The notes under the pieces were generated by a model. That model was not told the DNA's origin. It worked only from the letters and a program-made list of their open reading frames with translations, and did not search any database. From Candidatus Omnitrophota bacterium (GTDB taxonomy: Bacteria; Omnitrophota; Gorgyraeia; JABMRN01; RBG-13-46-9), in assembly GCA_016782445.1 (NCBI GenBank), contig JADHYM010000006.1, positions 1-45,990 of the forward strand: DNA of 45,990 nt, given 5' to 3'. Both the position numbers and the translations under genes were made by a program. This document shows, piece by piece, positions 31,031-40,509 of the stretch (the stretch's first letter is position 1; the number at the start of each line of letters is the position of its first letter).

Positions 31031-32907
31031 TGTTTATTAAAAAGTTCGTTTTTAATCGTTTCGCAGATCTGGCCCGGAGTAAGATGGTATTTTTTAAAAA
31101 GCCTGTCGCGCCTGCCATGCTCGATAAATTTGTCCGGAAGCCCAAGAACCTCTACCTTCACGTTCTTTATGTTTTCTCTTTCGAGAGATTCCAGAACTGC
31201 GCTACCATAGCCTCCCGCAGTAACGCCTTCTTCAAGCGTTATAATCTTTTTCACCCTGCTCGCGATGCGGCCGAGAGTTTCTTTGTCCAAAGGCTTTATA
31301 AAGCGCGCGTTCACAACGCTTGCTTCTATGCCGGAATTTGATAGAAGATCCGCTGTTTTTACTGCCACTGAAACCATGCTTCCAACCGCGAAAATGGCAG
31401 CGTCATTCCCTTCGCGCAACACCTCGGATTTGCCAAGTTCTATGGGCCGGAAGCTCGAACCCGAAAGGTGCGAAGCGCTTTTGCCTCTTGGGTAGCGTAT
31501 GGCAACGGCTTTTCCGGACTGCACGGCAAAATCAAGCATGGCTCTTAACTCAAGCCCGTCGCGCGGCGCCATAAGGATGAGGTTCGGTACGTGCCTTAAA
31601 TACGCTATGTCAAATACTCCGTGATGAGTGGGCCCGTCTTCGCCTACCAGGCCCGCGCGGTCAATACAAAATACAACCGGAAGATTCTGAAGCGCCACGT
31701 CGTGAATGATCTGGTCGTAGCCCCTCTGCAAAAAAGTCGAATAAATGCATACGAAAGGCTTGAAGCCCTCTCTGGCCAACGCCGCCGAGAACGTAACCGC
31801 ATGTTCCTCAGCTATGCCCGTGTCGTAAAACCTGTTCGGGAATTCGGAAGAAAAGCGCGCAAGCCCGGTGCCATCGGTCATCGCAGCTGTTATCGCTACG
31901 ATTTTTTTGTCGTGGCGCGCGAGCTCCGTTATTTTTTCCGAGAAAACGTCCGTAAAGGCCTTCTCATTCTTTTCGGCGAGCGGAATCCCTGTATTCTTAT
32001 CAAATGGCGGTGGGCTATGAAAAAGGCTGGGTTTTTCCTCGGCGAATTTGTACCCCTTGCCTTTCTTTGTAACAACATGCAAAATGAGCGGCCCTTTTAA
32101 AGAGGATATGTTGCGCAGGGTTCCTATAAGCTCACCTATATTATGACCGTCTATGGGCCCAAAATACCTTAATCCCAGCTCCTCAAAGATCACGCCCGGA
32201 ATGAGCAATCCTTTTACCGATTCCTCCAGGCGCCGCGCGGCCCTGTATGCCTTGAAGCCGAAAAAAGGTATCCTTTTAACCAGAACCTGGGTCTCTTTTC
32301 TTACTTTATTGTAAATCGGATTTGTCATTATTTTATTGAAGTAGCGGCTGAAGGCCCCTACGCTTTTTGAAATGGAAAGCTCATTGTCATTAAGAATAAT
32401 GACCAGGTTCTTTTTTAAATGGCCCGCGTGGTTTAGGGCTTCCAGCGCCATTCCGTTCGCGAGAGAGGCGTCGCCTATTACCGCTATGACTTTGCCTTTT
32501 TCGTGTTTGAGTTCTTTCGCGCAGGCTATTCCCAGGGCCGAAGAAATCGAGGTAGACGAATGGCCCGAAGTAAATATGTCGTAGGGGCTTTCTTCCTTAA
32601 GCGGGAAACCGCTTATCCCGCCCAACTGCCGTAAGGTGGAAAAAGAATTCGCGCGGCCGGTGAGTATCTTATGCGCGTAGCTTTGGTGTCCGACATCCCA
32701 CAGTATTACGTCTTTCGGCATGTCAAAAATGTAATGAAGCGCTATTGCAAGTTCTACTGACCCAAGGCTTGAAGCCAGGTGCCCGCCGGAACGCGAGACA
32801 ACGTCTATAATGCGCTCTCTTATTTCTACGGCCAGACAGGCAAGCTTATTGCGCTTAAGCTTTTTAAGGTCTCGCGGAGAATATATGTTTTGCAAAAGTG
32901 TTTGCAT
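31027..32907 (-). CDS. dxs: 1-deoxy-D-xylulose-5-phosphate synthase
   Basis: 626 residues, the full family length. TPP motif GDASLANGMALEALNHAG (about 142-160), GHQSYAHK with the catalytic-site His, and the transketolase-like IDRAGLVGEDGPTHHG (about 405-420). It condenses pyruvate and glyceraldehyde 3-phosphate, the first step of the MEP isoprenoid route. The xseA-xseB-dxs order seen here is common in bacteria; the usual ispA between xseB and dxs is absent. Confidence 0.97.
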   Translation of the reverse strand: MQTLLQNIYSPRDLKKLKRNKLACLAVEIRERIIDVVSRSGGHLASSLGSVELAIALHYIFDMPKDVILWDVGHQSYAHKILTGRANSFSTLRQLGGISGFPLKEESPYDIFTSGHSSTSISSALGIACAKELKHEKGKVIAVIGDASLANGMALEALNHAGHLKKNLVIILNDNELSISKSVGAFSRYFNKIMTNPIYNKVRKETQVLVKRIPFFGFKAYRAARRLEESVKGLLIPGVIFEELGLRYFGPIDGHNIGELIGTLRNISSLKGPLILHVVTKKGKGYKFAEEKPSLFHSPPPFDKNTGIPLAEKNEKAFTDVFSEKITELARHDKKIVAITAAMTDGTGLARFSSEFPNRFYDTGIAEEHAVTFSAALAREGFKPFVCIYSTFLQRGYDQIIHDVALQNLPVVFCIDRAGLVGEDGPTHHGVFDIAYLRHVPNLILMAPRDGLELRAMLDFAVQSGKAVAIRYPRGKSASHLSGSSFRPIELGKSEVLREGNDAAIFAVGSMVSVAVKTADLLSNSGIEASVVNARFIKPLDKETLGRIASRVKKIITLEEGVTAGGYGSAVLESLERENIKNVKVEVLGLPDKFIEHGRRDRLFKKYHLTPGQICETIKNELFNKQ

Positions 32908-32913
32908 GAAAAA

Positions 32914-33219
32914 TTATTTTTTCGTTTTTTTAGCTCCGCCTCTTGGGGTAACGCTTGAGTATTCCGTATCAAACGATTCGAGCTTAAATCTGCCGTCCTT
33001 TGTCTTTACAAGGATCTCTATTTTTTTCTTCGCCTCTTCAAGCTTTTTCTGGCAGAGCCTCACGAGTTTTATGCCTTCCTCGTATTTCTCGAGCGAAGCG
33101 TCCAGCGAGAGCTCACCTGTCTCAAGGGCCTCTACTATTTTTTCCAGTTTTTTAAGTGCGTCCTCAAATTTTACCCCGTTAGAAATTCTACTTACTTTTT
33201 TGTTTATACTATCATCCAT
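32914..33219 (-). CDS. xseB: exodeoxyribonuclease VII small subunit
   Basis: 101 residues. The hallmark is FEDALKKLEKIVEALETGELSLDASLEKYEEGIKLVRLCQKKL, given here by its key blocks LEKIVEALETGELSLDASL and YEEGIKLVRLC. It forms the multi-copy partner of XseA that processes single-stranded DNA ends. A clear ribosome site (AGGAGTGG) precedes the start. dxs follows after six bases. Confidence 0.95.
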   Translation of the reverse strand: MDDSINKKVSRISNGVKFEDALKKLEKIVEALETGELSLDASLEKYEEGIKLVRLCQKKLEEAKKKIEILVKTKDGRFKLESFDTEYSSVTPRGGAKKTKK

Positions 33220-33289
33220 TTTTCCACTCCTAGCAATTTATTTTGCTGCTTGCTTTGAAATTTTAGATTTCTAACGGGGTTTATTTCTG

Positions 33290-34489
33290 TCATACGTCCT
33301 CCACCCTGCTTAAGACCTCTCCCTTCGCAAGCTTTGTCCTTATAATTTCCTTCCGCTTTAATTCAGAGGAGCTTTTAATGATCTTTTTATCTCTTTCCCG
33401 CATGGTTACGCTGTAGCCTCGATTCAAAATACCGAGGGGATTCAAAACCTCAAGCTTTCCGGCCAGACTTTTAAAAGGCTCCTCTTTAAGCTTTAGCATG
33501 TTTTTTCCCTTAAACATGATTTCCTCTAAAATATCGTCTATCTCCTGTTCGTGTTGCGCAATCATGTTTAAAGGCTCTCTTAAAATATAGCTTTGCGCGA
33601 GACGCGCGAGTGTTTCATTCAGAAATTCCACTTTTGAGCTAAGTGCCAATTTCATACGTTCGGAAAACCTCGCAAGGTTTGAAACCAAATCCTCTTTTTT
33701 CGGTATGAGGAGCTCTGCTGCTGCCGAAGGCGTGGCAGCACGAAAATCAGAGACAAAGTCGCTTATGGTCCAGTCTATCTCGTGGCCTATAGCGCTCATA
33801 ATAGGAATTTCTGAATCGCGAATGGCCCGCGCGACTGTCTCTTCGTTGAAAGGCCAGAGATCTTCGAGGCTTCCTCCTCCGCGCGTGAGGACGATCACCT
33901 CGACGCTTCGAAGCGTGTTCAGAAGCTCTATTGCTTCTTTTATCTCTTCTTTGGCACCCTCACCTTGCACTTTCGTGGGGGCTATTATTATTTCCAGGTT
34001 TGAAAACCTTCTCCCCGCAACGTTCAATATGTCGCGTATAGCCGCGCCGGTGGGAGAAGTAACTATGCCCACCCGTTGTGGAAGATACGGGATAGGACGC
34101 TTTCTTTCTTTATCAAAAAGCCCTTCTTTGGCAAGTTTTTCCTTGAGTTGCTCAAATGCAACTTGGAGCGCGCCAGCGCCCTTAGGCTCTATTCCTTCCA
34201 CTATCAGCTGATACTGCCCGCGCTTATCATAAACACTTATCTTTCCGAAACACAGCACTTTCATGCCGTTTTTTATCTCGAATTTAAGCGAGGCGTTTAC
34301 CCGGCGGAACAAAACAGAAGAAAGCACGCTCCCCTCGTCCCGAATGCTGAAATACATATGCCCCGACTGGTGACTTACAAAATTAGCGACTTCGCCCTCT
34401 ACCCAGACCGCGCCGAAGTCTTTTTCGAGAGTCGTTCGAATATTTCTTGTAAGCTCGCTTACTGTATAAACACGTTTATTTAACAGCAT
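33290..34489 (-). CDS. xseA: exodeoxyribonuclease VII large subunit
   Basis: 399 residues. N-terminal OB fold (VWVEGEVANFVSHQSGHMYFSIRD, about 29-52) and catalytic core with VGIVTSPTGAAIRDI, LTRGGGSLEDLWPFNEE and AIGHEIDWTISDFVSDFRAATPSAAAE (the conserved His and Asp lie here). The coiled-coil C-terminal part is somewhat shorter than in E. coli. The start overlaps the YmdB-type gene by ten bases. A short spacer of 70 bases precedes xseB. Confidence 0.96.
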   Translation of the reverse strand: MLLNKRVYTVSELTRNIRTTLEKDFGAVWVEGEVANFVSHQSGHMYFSIRDEGSVLSSVLFRRVNASLKFEIKNGMKVLCFGKISVYDKRGQYQLIVEGIEPKGAGALQVAFEQLKEKLAKEGLFDKERKRPIPYLPQRVGIVTSPTGAAIRDILNVAGRRFSNLEIIIAPTKVQGEGAKEEIKEAIELLNTLRSVEVIVLTRGGGSLEDLWPFNEETVARAIRDSEIPIMSAIGHEIDWTISDFVSDFRAATPSAAAELLIPKKEDLVSNLARFSERMKLALSSKVEFLNETLARLAQSYILREPLNMIAQHEQEIDDILEEIMFKGKNMLKLKEEPFKSLAGKLEVLNPLGILNRGYSVTMRERDKKIIKSSSELKRKEIIRTKLAKGEVLSRVEDV

Positions 34490-35262
34490 TTCTCTTTTAA
34501 TCGTTTTATCGAGTTAGCTTTTCCTGTCTTCTCGTCAAAATCTATGATGACAGCATTAATCCAAACGTCTTCTTCCGCCATCTCGAAACGCGTCGGGCGC
34601 TGGGTAATGAACCGCGTGAGTATCTGTTCTTTTTTCCTGCCTATCACGGAATCGAAAGGCCCTGTCATGCCTACATCAGTTATATAGGCCGTGCCCTGGG
34701 GCAGTATTTTTTCGTCGGCTGTCTGTACATGCGTATGGGTTCCTGTCAGAGCCGTTACAAGGCCGTCGAGATACCATCCGAGGGCTATCTTTTCACTGGT
34801 AGCTTCCGCGTGTATGTCGACAAAGATGTTCGGTGTTTCTTTTCTTATATTTTCCACTTCCTCTTTTGCCGCCTTAAAAGGACAATCGACCGATTGCATA
34901 AACACCCTGCCGACAAGGTTCACAACGGCCATTTTGACTCCACTTTCTGTTTTCATTATTAAAGAACCTTTACCGGGAGCGCCTTCAGGATAGTTCAGGG
35001 GCCTTAAAACGTTTTGGTGTTCCTCTAAAAGTTCGGCGGCCTCTTTCCTCTTCCATATGTGATCCCCGCTTGTGAGAACATCACAGCCGTAGCTTTCCAG
35101 CTCCTTCGCAATAGAGGGCGTAATGCCGCTTCCACCGGCGGAATTTTCAGCGTTTGCCACGGTGCAGTCTATTTTGTGTTTTTTTACAAGCGCCGGGAGA
35201 AGTTTTTTTACAGCCTCTCTTCCGGGACGGCCCACTATGTCACCTATGAATAATAGTTTCAT
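34480..35262 (-). CDS. ymdB: YmdB-type metallophosphoesterase (TIGR00282 family)
   Basis: 260 residues from the ATG at 35262 (MKLLFIGDIVGRPGR); a longer start only translates the upstream heptad repeat. Dinuclear metal-site motifs are GDIVG, VANAENSAGG, TSGDHIW, DIHAEATSEK and TGTHTHVQT. Members hydrolyse 2',3'-cyclic nucleotides. The rny-ymdB gene pairing seen here is known from Firmicutes. It starts 97 bases after rny, with a heptad hairpin between them. Confidence 0.93.
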   Translation of the reverse strand: MKLLFIGDIVGRPGREAVKKLLPALVKKHKIDCTVANAENSAGGSGITPSIAKELESYGCDVLTSGDHIWKRKEAAELLEEHQNVLRPLNYPEGAPGKGSLIMKTESGVKMAVVNLVGRVFMQSVDCPFKAAKEEVENIRKETPNIFVDIHAEATSEKIALGWYLDGLVTALTGTHTHVQTADEKILPQGTAYITDVGMTGPFDSVIGRKKEQILTRFITQRPTRFEMAEEDVWINAVIIDFDEKTGKANSIKRLKEKCC

Positions 35263-35265
35263 ATC

Positions 35266-35358
35266 AGCTTTAAGCTTTAAGCTGTAAGCTGTATTGCGCT
35301 TCAAGCAACGTTTTATGCTATTTTTTGCTTAAAGCTTATAGCTTACGGCTTATAGCTT
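35266..35358. repeat. intergenic inverted arrays of AGCTnnn heptads
   Basis: Left array 35266-35293 has four heptamers (two AGCTTTA, two AGCTGTA); right array 35327-35354 has four (GCTTAAA, GCTTATA, GCTTACG, GCTTATA), roughly complementary to the left. It fills the gap between rny and ymdB and can fold into a long hairpin, which may affect read-through. Confidence 0.8.
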
Positions 35359-36927
35359 TTATTTAGCGTATTCTATTGCCCTTGTCTCGCGTATCACTGT
35401 AACCTTAATCTGCCCCGGGTACTCAAGGCTTTCCTCTATCTTCTTCTTTATGTCCCGCGCGAGGTTTATCGCCTGTGCGTCGTCGATCGCCTGAGGTTTT
35501 ACCATAATGCGTATCTCGCGGCCCGCTTGTATCGCGAACGACTTATCAACGCCCGTGAAGGAATCCGCTATACCCTCGAGTTTTTCGAGGCGCTTTATGT
35601 ATGTCTCAAGCGTTTCCCTTCGCGCGCCCGGGCGCGAGGCGCTAATCCCGTCGGCTGCCTGCGCAAGAACCGCAAGAATCGTCTTAGCCTCTATGTCCTG
35701 GTGGTGCGCCTCTATCGCGTGAATTACGGTTTCCGGCTCGCGGTATTTTCTGGCGAGTTCCGAGCCTATTTTCGCGTGCGTACCTTCTACCTCGTGGGTT
35801 ACGGCTTTTCCAATATCATGCAATAATCCTATGCGTTTTGCAAGGTTAAAATCAAGCTTCAGCTCCGACGCCATGACGCCCATAAGATACGCCACTTCCT
35901 TAGAGTGCTGCAGTACGTTCTGGCCGTAGCTGGTCCTGTATTTAAGCCGGCCTACAAGTTTTACTATTTCCGGGTGAACGTTGCTTAAACCGAGGTCGAA
36001 GACGGTCTTTTCCCCTTCCTCTCTTATGTTAGTTGCCATTTCCTTTTTAGATTTTTCGACAACCTCTTCTATCCTTGCGGGGTGTATCCTGCCATCCTCT
36101 ATGAGGCGCTCAAGAGAAACTCTGGCGATTTCACGCCTTACCTTGTCAAATGCGGACAAAATAACAGCCTCAGGTGTATCATCGATAATAACATCAACGC
36201 CCGTCGCCATTTCCAGCGCCCTTATGTTCCGTCCCTCGCGGCCGATAATCCTGCCCTTCATGTCGTCAGAAGGGAGATTCACCACGCTTATTGTAGTCTC
36301 CGTCGTGTGATCAGTAGCGCATTTTTGTATTGCCAGCCCTATAATTTTCCGCGCTTCCTTGTCGGCCTTTTCTCTTGTTTCCTCCTCGATACGTTTTATC
36401 GTGTAAGCCGCTTCCTGCTTTACCTCATTTTCCAGCCTTTTCAGAAGTATCCGCTTTGCTTCATCCACGGTCATGCCTGATATTTTTTGAAGTTTTTCAC
36501 GCTCCTCCTGGAGCAGCCTATGAAGCTCTTTCTCCTTGTTCTCCAGGTCCTTTTCACGACGCTCGGCCCCGCGGTATTTATGCTCTATTTCTTTTTCTTT
36601 CTTGTCGAGAACGTTCATTCTCCGCTCGAGATTTTCCTCTCTCTGTGTAAGACGTTTCTCGAGATGCGAGAGCTCCTCGCGACGCTCCTTGGAATCTTTC
36701 TCAAATTCGTTGCGTATCCTGAGGAGGAGATCCTTCGCCTCAAGCTGGGCCTCCCTCTTTCTTTCCTCTGCCTCTTTTTTCGCTTCTGCGAGAATTATCT
36801 TTGACTTTTCTTCGGCATAGCGTATTTTCATGCGTGCGGTATACTTCCGCAGGAAATACCCGAGGAGTATGAAAAAGAACGCCCCTATCGCGGCAAAGCT
36901 TATGTAGATCATATTTACGTTTTGCAT
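35359..36927 (-). CDS. rny: ribonuclease Y
   Basis: 522 residues, the family norm. One N-terminal membrane helix ([21 protein letters not shown]), a long coiled coil (about 40-200, rich in Glu/Lys/Arg), the KH domain ([17 protein letters not shown], about 225-242) and the HD domain with [10 protein letters not shown] and [15 protein letters not shown]. It is a membrane-bound endonuclease that starts mRNA decay. Next to a ymdB gene as in Bacillus. Upstream it follows the 5-FTHF cyclo-ligase gene after 153 bases. Confidence 0.97.
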   Translation of the reverse strand: MQNVNMIYISFAAIGAFFFILLGYFLRKYTARMKIRYAEEKSKIILAEAKKEAEERKREAQLEAKDLLLRIRNEFEKDSKERREELSHLEKRLTQREENLERRMNVLDKKEKEIEHKYRGAERREKDLENKEKELHRLLQEEREKLQKISGMTVDEAKRILLKRLENEVKQEAAYTIKRIEEETREKADKEARKIIGLAIQKCATDHTTETTISVVNLPSDDMKGRIIGREGRNIRALEMATGVDVIIDDTPEAVILSAFDKVRREIARVSLERLIEDGRIHPARIEEVVEKSKKEMATNIREEGEKTVFDLGLSNVHPEIVKLVGRLKYRTSYGQNVLQHSKEVAYLMGVMASELKLDFNLAKRIGLLHDIGKAVTHEVEGTHAKIGSELARKYREPETVIHAIEAHHQDIEAKTILAVLAQAADGISASRPGARRETLETYIKRLEKLEGIADSFTGVDKSFAIQAGREIRIMVKPQAIDDAQAINLARDIKKKIEESLEYPGQIKVTVIRETRAIEYAK

Positions 36928-36965
36928 TGTTAGTTACCTCCTTAAAATCGTTAATCGTCGGTCGG

Positions 36966-37062
36966 TTTCGGTTGCGTCGCGAGAAACGGTTGCGTCGATG
37001 GGTTGCGTAAATAAAAACCGCAACCGATCAGCGATTGACGTTTCGCGCGACGCTACCGCGAC
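36966..37062. repeat. intergenic long hairpin upstream of rny
   Basis: GGTTGCGTCGCGAGAAAC (36970-36987) pairs with 37040-37057 with two mismatches. Inside, GGTTGCG (about 37001) pairs with CGCAACC (about 37020). Units resembling GGTTGCG recur. No 6S RNA or other known RNA is visible here although the neighbour is the ygfA-type gene. Confidence 0.65.
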
Positions 37063-37080
37063 CGGATAACGTAATTGTTT

Positions 37081-37632
37081 TTAGTTAGTTATTACTCTCG
37101 AGACGGGGATATCGTGTGAGTCTTTAGGCAGTTTATCTAGAAGCTGGAAATCAAACGCTAATCCGATTGTAGTTGTTCGCGGGGGAAGAGCTTTGAGAAA
37201 TCTGTCGTAACAGCCTTTTCCTTTTCCAAGCCTATTATTATCTCTGTCATAAGCCACTCCCGGAACGACTACTAAATCTATTTCCTCGATTTCAACATTT
37301 TGCTGTGAGTTCCTCGGTTCATAAATGCTGTAGGTGCCTTTCTCAAGGTCGATGTCGGTATCGGTTATTTCCTTTGGTAAAACTTTTGCCTGACTCACGC
37401 AGCGCGGAAGCGCTACTTTTTTCCCCATCGCAAGCGCCTCGTTGATTATCTCCCAGGTGGAAACCTCTTCGTCTCGCGAGGCGTAAAGCATCACAACTTT
37501 CGCCTTTTTAAACCCCGGGTCCAGTAAGAGTTTTTCTTTTATAACCCCGCTTTTCAGCAGGGCCTCTTCCGGAGCCTGGGCCCGTAGCTTGTCGAGTATC
37601 TCCTTTCTGGTAATATCTTTTGCTTTACTCAC
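37081..37632 (-). CDS. 5-formyltetrahydrofolate cyclo-ligase
   Basis: 183 residues. Conserved blocks: KAKVVMLYASRDEEVSTWEII, LPRCVSQAK, and the phosphate-binding VPGVAYDRDNNRLGKGKGCYDRFL. It makes 5,10-methenyl-THF from 5-formyl-THF with ATP. It starts six bases after the TlpA-like gene's stop and belongs to the same transcription run. Confidence 0.93.
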   Translation of the reverse strand: MSKAKDITRKEILDKLRAQAPEEALLKSGVIKEKLLLDPGFKKAKVVMLYASRDEEVSTWEIINEALAMGKKVALPRCVSQAKVLPKEITDTDIDLEKGTYSIYEPRNSQQNVEIEEIDLVVVPGVAYDRDNNRLGKGKGCYDRFLKALPPRTTTIGLAFDFQLLDKLPKDSHDIPVSRVITN

Positions 37633-37638
37633 CGTCTA

Positions 37639-38166
37639 TTATATACCAAATGGCTTCGGTTTTCCAGAGTTTTTTAAGCAGGATTTAATATCGCTTGCGA
37701 ATACCTCTTTTGTCCTGGCACCCACGTACTGCTTGGCTATGTTGAAATCCCTGTCAATAATGACCGTAACGGGTATGGCTCGTATCGGACCGTAAAGGGC
37801 CCCGAGGCGGCCGTCGTCTATCACAACCGGGAAAAGAAGCCCGTATCGATCGACAAACTCTTTCACCTTCGCCGGGCTTTCTTTGCCGACGTTTATGCCT
37901 ATTATCTTAACGTCGTTTCTGAATTCTTCGGCTATTTCGTTAAAATCAGGCATTTCCATCCTGCACGGCGGGCACCAGGTAGCGAAAAAGTTGAGCATGA
38001 TCACTTTGCCCTTATAGTTTGAAAGCCGGATAGGGCTTCCGTTTATGTCGTTTGCCGTAAAGTCATGCGCCTTTACGGGAGACGCGTTCTCCGTGCGTCC
38101 ACTTTCACACCCTAGAGAAAACAGAAAAAGGAAAGCCAAAAGTATCGCTATTATGTTTTTTTTCAT
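37639..38166 (-). CDS. TlpA/ResA-like thioredoxin lipoprotein
   Basis: 175 residues. A lipoprotein signal (AILLAFLFLFSLGC, lipobox LFSLGC) precedes a thioredoxin fold with MLNFFATWCPPCRMEMPDF (active-site CPPC at about 72-75) and the cis-Pro loop RAIPVTVIID. It should be a periplasmic, membrane-anchored thiol reductase, supplied with electrons by the CcdA-like protein encoded directly upstream (3-base gap). Confidence 0.93.
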   Translation of the reverse strand: MKKNIIAILLAFLFLFSLGCESGRTENASPVKAHDFTANDINGSPIRLSNYKGKVIMLNFFATWCPPCRMEMPDFNEIAEEFRNDVKIIGINVGKESPAKVKEFVDRYGLLFPVVIDDGRLGALYGPIRAIPVTVIIDRDFNIAKQYVGARTKEVFASDIKSCLKNSGKPKPFGI

Positions 38167-38169
38167 TTT

Positions 38170-38865
38170 TTACCCCCTTATTAATAAAAGCACTCCGAAT
38201 ACAACGAGGACGAATCCGGCTACTACAGATATTATTTTTAGTTTTCTTTCTATTCTCTTGAAGTACGCGAGAAATGTATTAAGCGCCAAAGCCGAAAGTA
38301 TAAAAGGAACCCCGAGCCCAAGAGAAAATACAAAAAGAAGCGCTATGCCTTTTTTGAGTTCCGCGGTACCTGAGGCATACACGAGGATGGAGCCAAGAAT
38401 CGGCCCAACGCACGGCGTCCACGCGACGGCAAACGCGCACCCCACAAAAAAAGACCCTATGAATGAGATGCTCTTTTTTGTATACGAAAACTTTTTTCCT
38501 TTTTCGAGAAATGGTATTCGTATTATTCCGGCTATTATGAGTCCGAAAAATATTATCAAGACTCCGCTTAAGTTTTTTAAGAGCCCTTGGTATTCAAGAA
38601 GAAAATGTCCCAAAAAAGTCGCTGTCGCCCCGAGAAGAACGAAGATCGCGGTAAATCCGGCGACAAAAAACAATGAATGTGAAAATGTTTTAAGGGCTAT
38701 TTCTTTTTTTGCCGAACGGGAGCTATCCCCCGAGAGTTCTCTGAAAGAGAGCCCTGTAAGGTAGGAGAGATAGCTCGGTATAAGCGGTAAAATACAGGGA
38801 GAGAGAAAGCTTGCCACTCCCGCTATAAACGCCACTAAAAAAGATATGTTTGCCGCGCTATTCAT
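38170..38865 (-). CDS. CcdA-like transmembrane electron carrier
   Basis: 231 residues with six predicted membrane helices. The paired reactive cysteines are in SFLSPCILPLIPSY and AWTPCVGPILGS. Such proteins move reducing power from cytoplasmic thioredoxin to periplasmic partners such as TlpA/ResA. It overlaps the RseC-like gene by four bases. Confidence 0.94.
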   Translation of the reverse strand: MNSAANISFLVAFIAGVASFLSPCILPLIPSYLSYLTGLSFRELSGDSSRSAKKEIALKTFSHSLFFVAGFTAIFVLLGATATFLGHFLLEYQGLLKNLSGVLIIFFGLIIAGIIRIPFLEKGKKFSYTKKSISFIGSFFVGCAFAVAWTPCVGPILGSILVYASGTAELKKGIALLFVFSLGLGVPFILSALALNTFLAYFKRIERKLKIISVVAGFVLVVFGVLLLIRG

Positions 38866-39284
38866 TGATTATCTGAAAACGCTACTATTCTTATATTAAT
38901 GTTACCGGCCAGGTCCCGCACTAATTTTCGATTCAGCATATAAAATAAAAGGCTCGCCAGAATCGCTGACGCCAGCGTATATACTTCATGATATGAAATA
39001 TTAAAGATTTTCGCGAAAAAAAAGTGCCCCAGGAGCACTCCTATTATAAATCCGAGAAACGGCATGCCGTAAAACATGAAGGTTGTTTTCGCTATAAGAT
39101 TATCGTCTATCTCAACCATAACCCTGTCTCGCGGTTTCGCGCCTACTATATTTTCCGCGTCCAGAAAAGGCTCATTTTTCCCGGGGCCTTGGCATGCCTT
39201 GCATTTTTTGCAAGCTTGGGGCCTTATTAATTTAACCGTGGCGCGGCTTTTTTGCGCGCTTTCGACAAATGCCTCTTCTATCAT
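38862..39284 (-). CDS. RseC/MucC-like (SoxR-reducing system) membrane protein
   Basis: 140 residues. A Cys cluster CKKCKAC (about 25-31) lies before two membrane helices (FMFYGMPFLGFIIGVLLGHFF and VYTLASAILASLLFYML). The pattern matches the RseC/MucC family, whose members take part in redox signalling or SoxR reduction. Its place just before CcdA and TlpA fits a thiol-redox role. Confidence 0.85.
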   Translation of the reverse strand: MIEEAFVESAQKSRATVKLIRPQACKKCKACQGPGKNEPFLDAENIVGAKPRDRVMVEIDDNLIAKTTFMFYGMPFLGFIIGVLLGHFFFAKIFNISYHEVYTLASAILASLLFYMLNRKLVRDLAGNINIRIVAFSDNQ

Positions 39285-39287
39285 GCG

Positions 39288-40496
39288 TTACTCTTTAATC
39301 GGACGTTCCCTTAAAGGGCGAAATTTGTGCCCTGATTCTGCCGAAGGCAGAGGCTTGACGTGTTCCGTGAGGAGAAATGTGCCTTTTTGTATCTCTTTTT
39401 TAAGCTTTTCCGATATCTCGCGCGCTTTTGAGTAGCTTGAAAGAGAAGCAGTAGGAACGCTTTTTCCGTGAATTTTAATCGAACCGGATCTTAATTCTTT
39501 ATAATTTACCTCGCCGAGAGAATGGGATATCCCGTTCGGATAATCATGCGAGTAATCAACAATCTGGGCATAGATATCCTCATCCCTGACTGCGGTGTAA
39601 CGGACTATTTCCTCATTCAATATGGGGATGGGGACCCCAATCCCTACCATTAGCGTAACGCCGTACCCTTCGAACGAGGCACCTCTTAGCCATTCCGATT
39701 TCATTTCCTTCAGGTTCCCTATTACAGCAATGGTCCCGGCCGGGACCTGGGGCGTGCCGCCATGGGCCCTTTTAACTGCCGGATTATGCTGTGTCCCGTG
39801 CCACGCAACATAGCCTGTGCCACCACCTAAGAATATCCTGGTACCCACGCCTATTGTTTTATAAAACGGGTCGTTTAAAAGCGGGGAAAGCTGCCCTGCG
39901 GAGCAATAATTAGCGTTCCCGAAATCGGGTTTCAGGATCCCCATGTAGGTGTGTATGGATTTTTCCTTACCGACGTTCACCGCTACGTTGTAGTTCTGAT
40001 AGGCGTTACGATAGTTGAAAAGGACCGCCTCGTTTAAGTCCTTTATATTTATCAATGTTTCTATTTTTTTTCTCGGATAACAATCCGTCCCATATGCCGA
40101 CGCGGACAGCTTGATATCCTTGCCTGCGACGAGGTCCTCTATGACATGTCCCCCGCCGTATTCAAATTTACCCGGATATACCTTATTGGTTGGATCGTCT
40201 TCCGGAAGAGACGTAGCCCCTATCTGCACATCTAAAGCAGCGAACCCGGCGTAAGCAGCAACATTGTTTAGCGTAACACGGCCGCTTCCCAGCTTTATTT
40301 TCGGCTTTGAGTGGCCTACGTTAAAATAGGTGCCCGAGGAACACATCGGGCCGAAGGTTCCCGTCGTGACAACATCTACCCTCCGGGCGGCTCTTTCAGC
40401 GCCTTCATGCTCGACGATGTCAATTATTTCCTCGGCCGTCACTACAACGGCTTTGCCATTTTTTATCTTTTCGTTTATTTCCTGTATCGTCTTCAT
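39288..40496 (-). CDS. homocysteine biosynthesis protein (DUF39/COG1900)
   Basis: 402 residues. Start TIQEINEKIKNGKAVVVTAEE, TTGTFGPMCSSGTYFN, GHVIEDLVAGK and YGTDCYPRKKIETLI (conserved cysteines), and RIFLGGGTGYVAWHGTQHNP are hallmarks. In methanogens DUF39 proteins take part in making homocysteine from sulfide and aspartate semialdehyde. The usual ferredoxin-like partner is not next to it; the RseC-like/CcdA/TlpA genes follow instead. The C-terminal PLPSAESG spans a small palindrome (TCTGCCGAAGGCAGA). The start has GGTGG four bases upstream and follows a structured leader or 6S-like RNA. Confidence 0.92.
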   Translation of the reverse strand: MKTIQEINEKIKNGKAVVVTAEEIIDIVEHEGAERAARRVDVVTTGTFGPMCSSGTYFNVGHSKPKIKLGSGRVTLNNVAAYAGFAALDVQIGATSLPEDDPTNKVYPGKFEYGGGHVIEDLVAGKDIKLSASAYGTDCYPRKKIETLINIKDLNEAVLFNYRNAYQNYNVAVNVGKEKSIHTYMGILKPDFGNANYCSAGQLSPLLNDPFYKTIGVGTRIFLGGGTGYVAWHGTQHNPAVKRAHGGTPQVPAGTIAVIGNLKEMKSEWLRGASFEGYGVTLMVGIGVPIPILNEEIVRYTAVRDEDIYAQIVDYSHDYPNGISHSLGEVNYKELRSGSIKIHGKSVPTASLSSYSKAREISEKLKKEIQKGTFLLTEHVKPLPSAESGHKFRPLRERPIKE

Positions 40497-40509
40497 TTAG
40501 CCACCATTT

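Noticed and set aside
36928-37080. Possible 6S RNA next to the ygfA-type gene
   Set aside because: The spacer is a repeat-type hairpin with no 6S features; the better 6S candidate is at 40510-40677.
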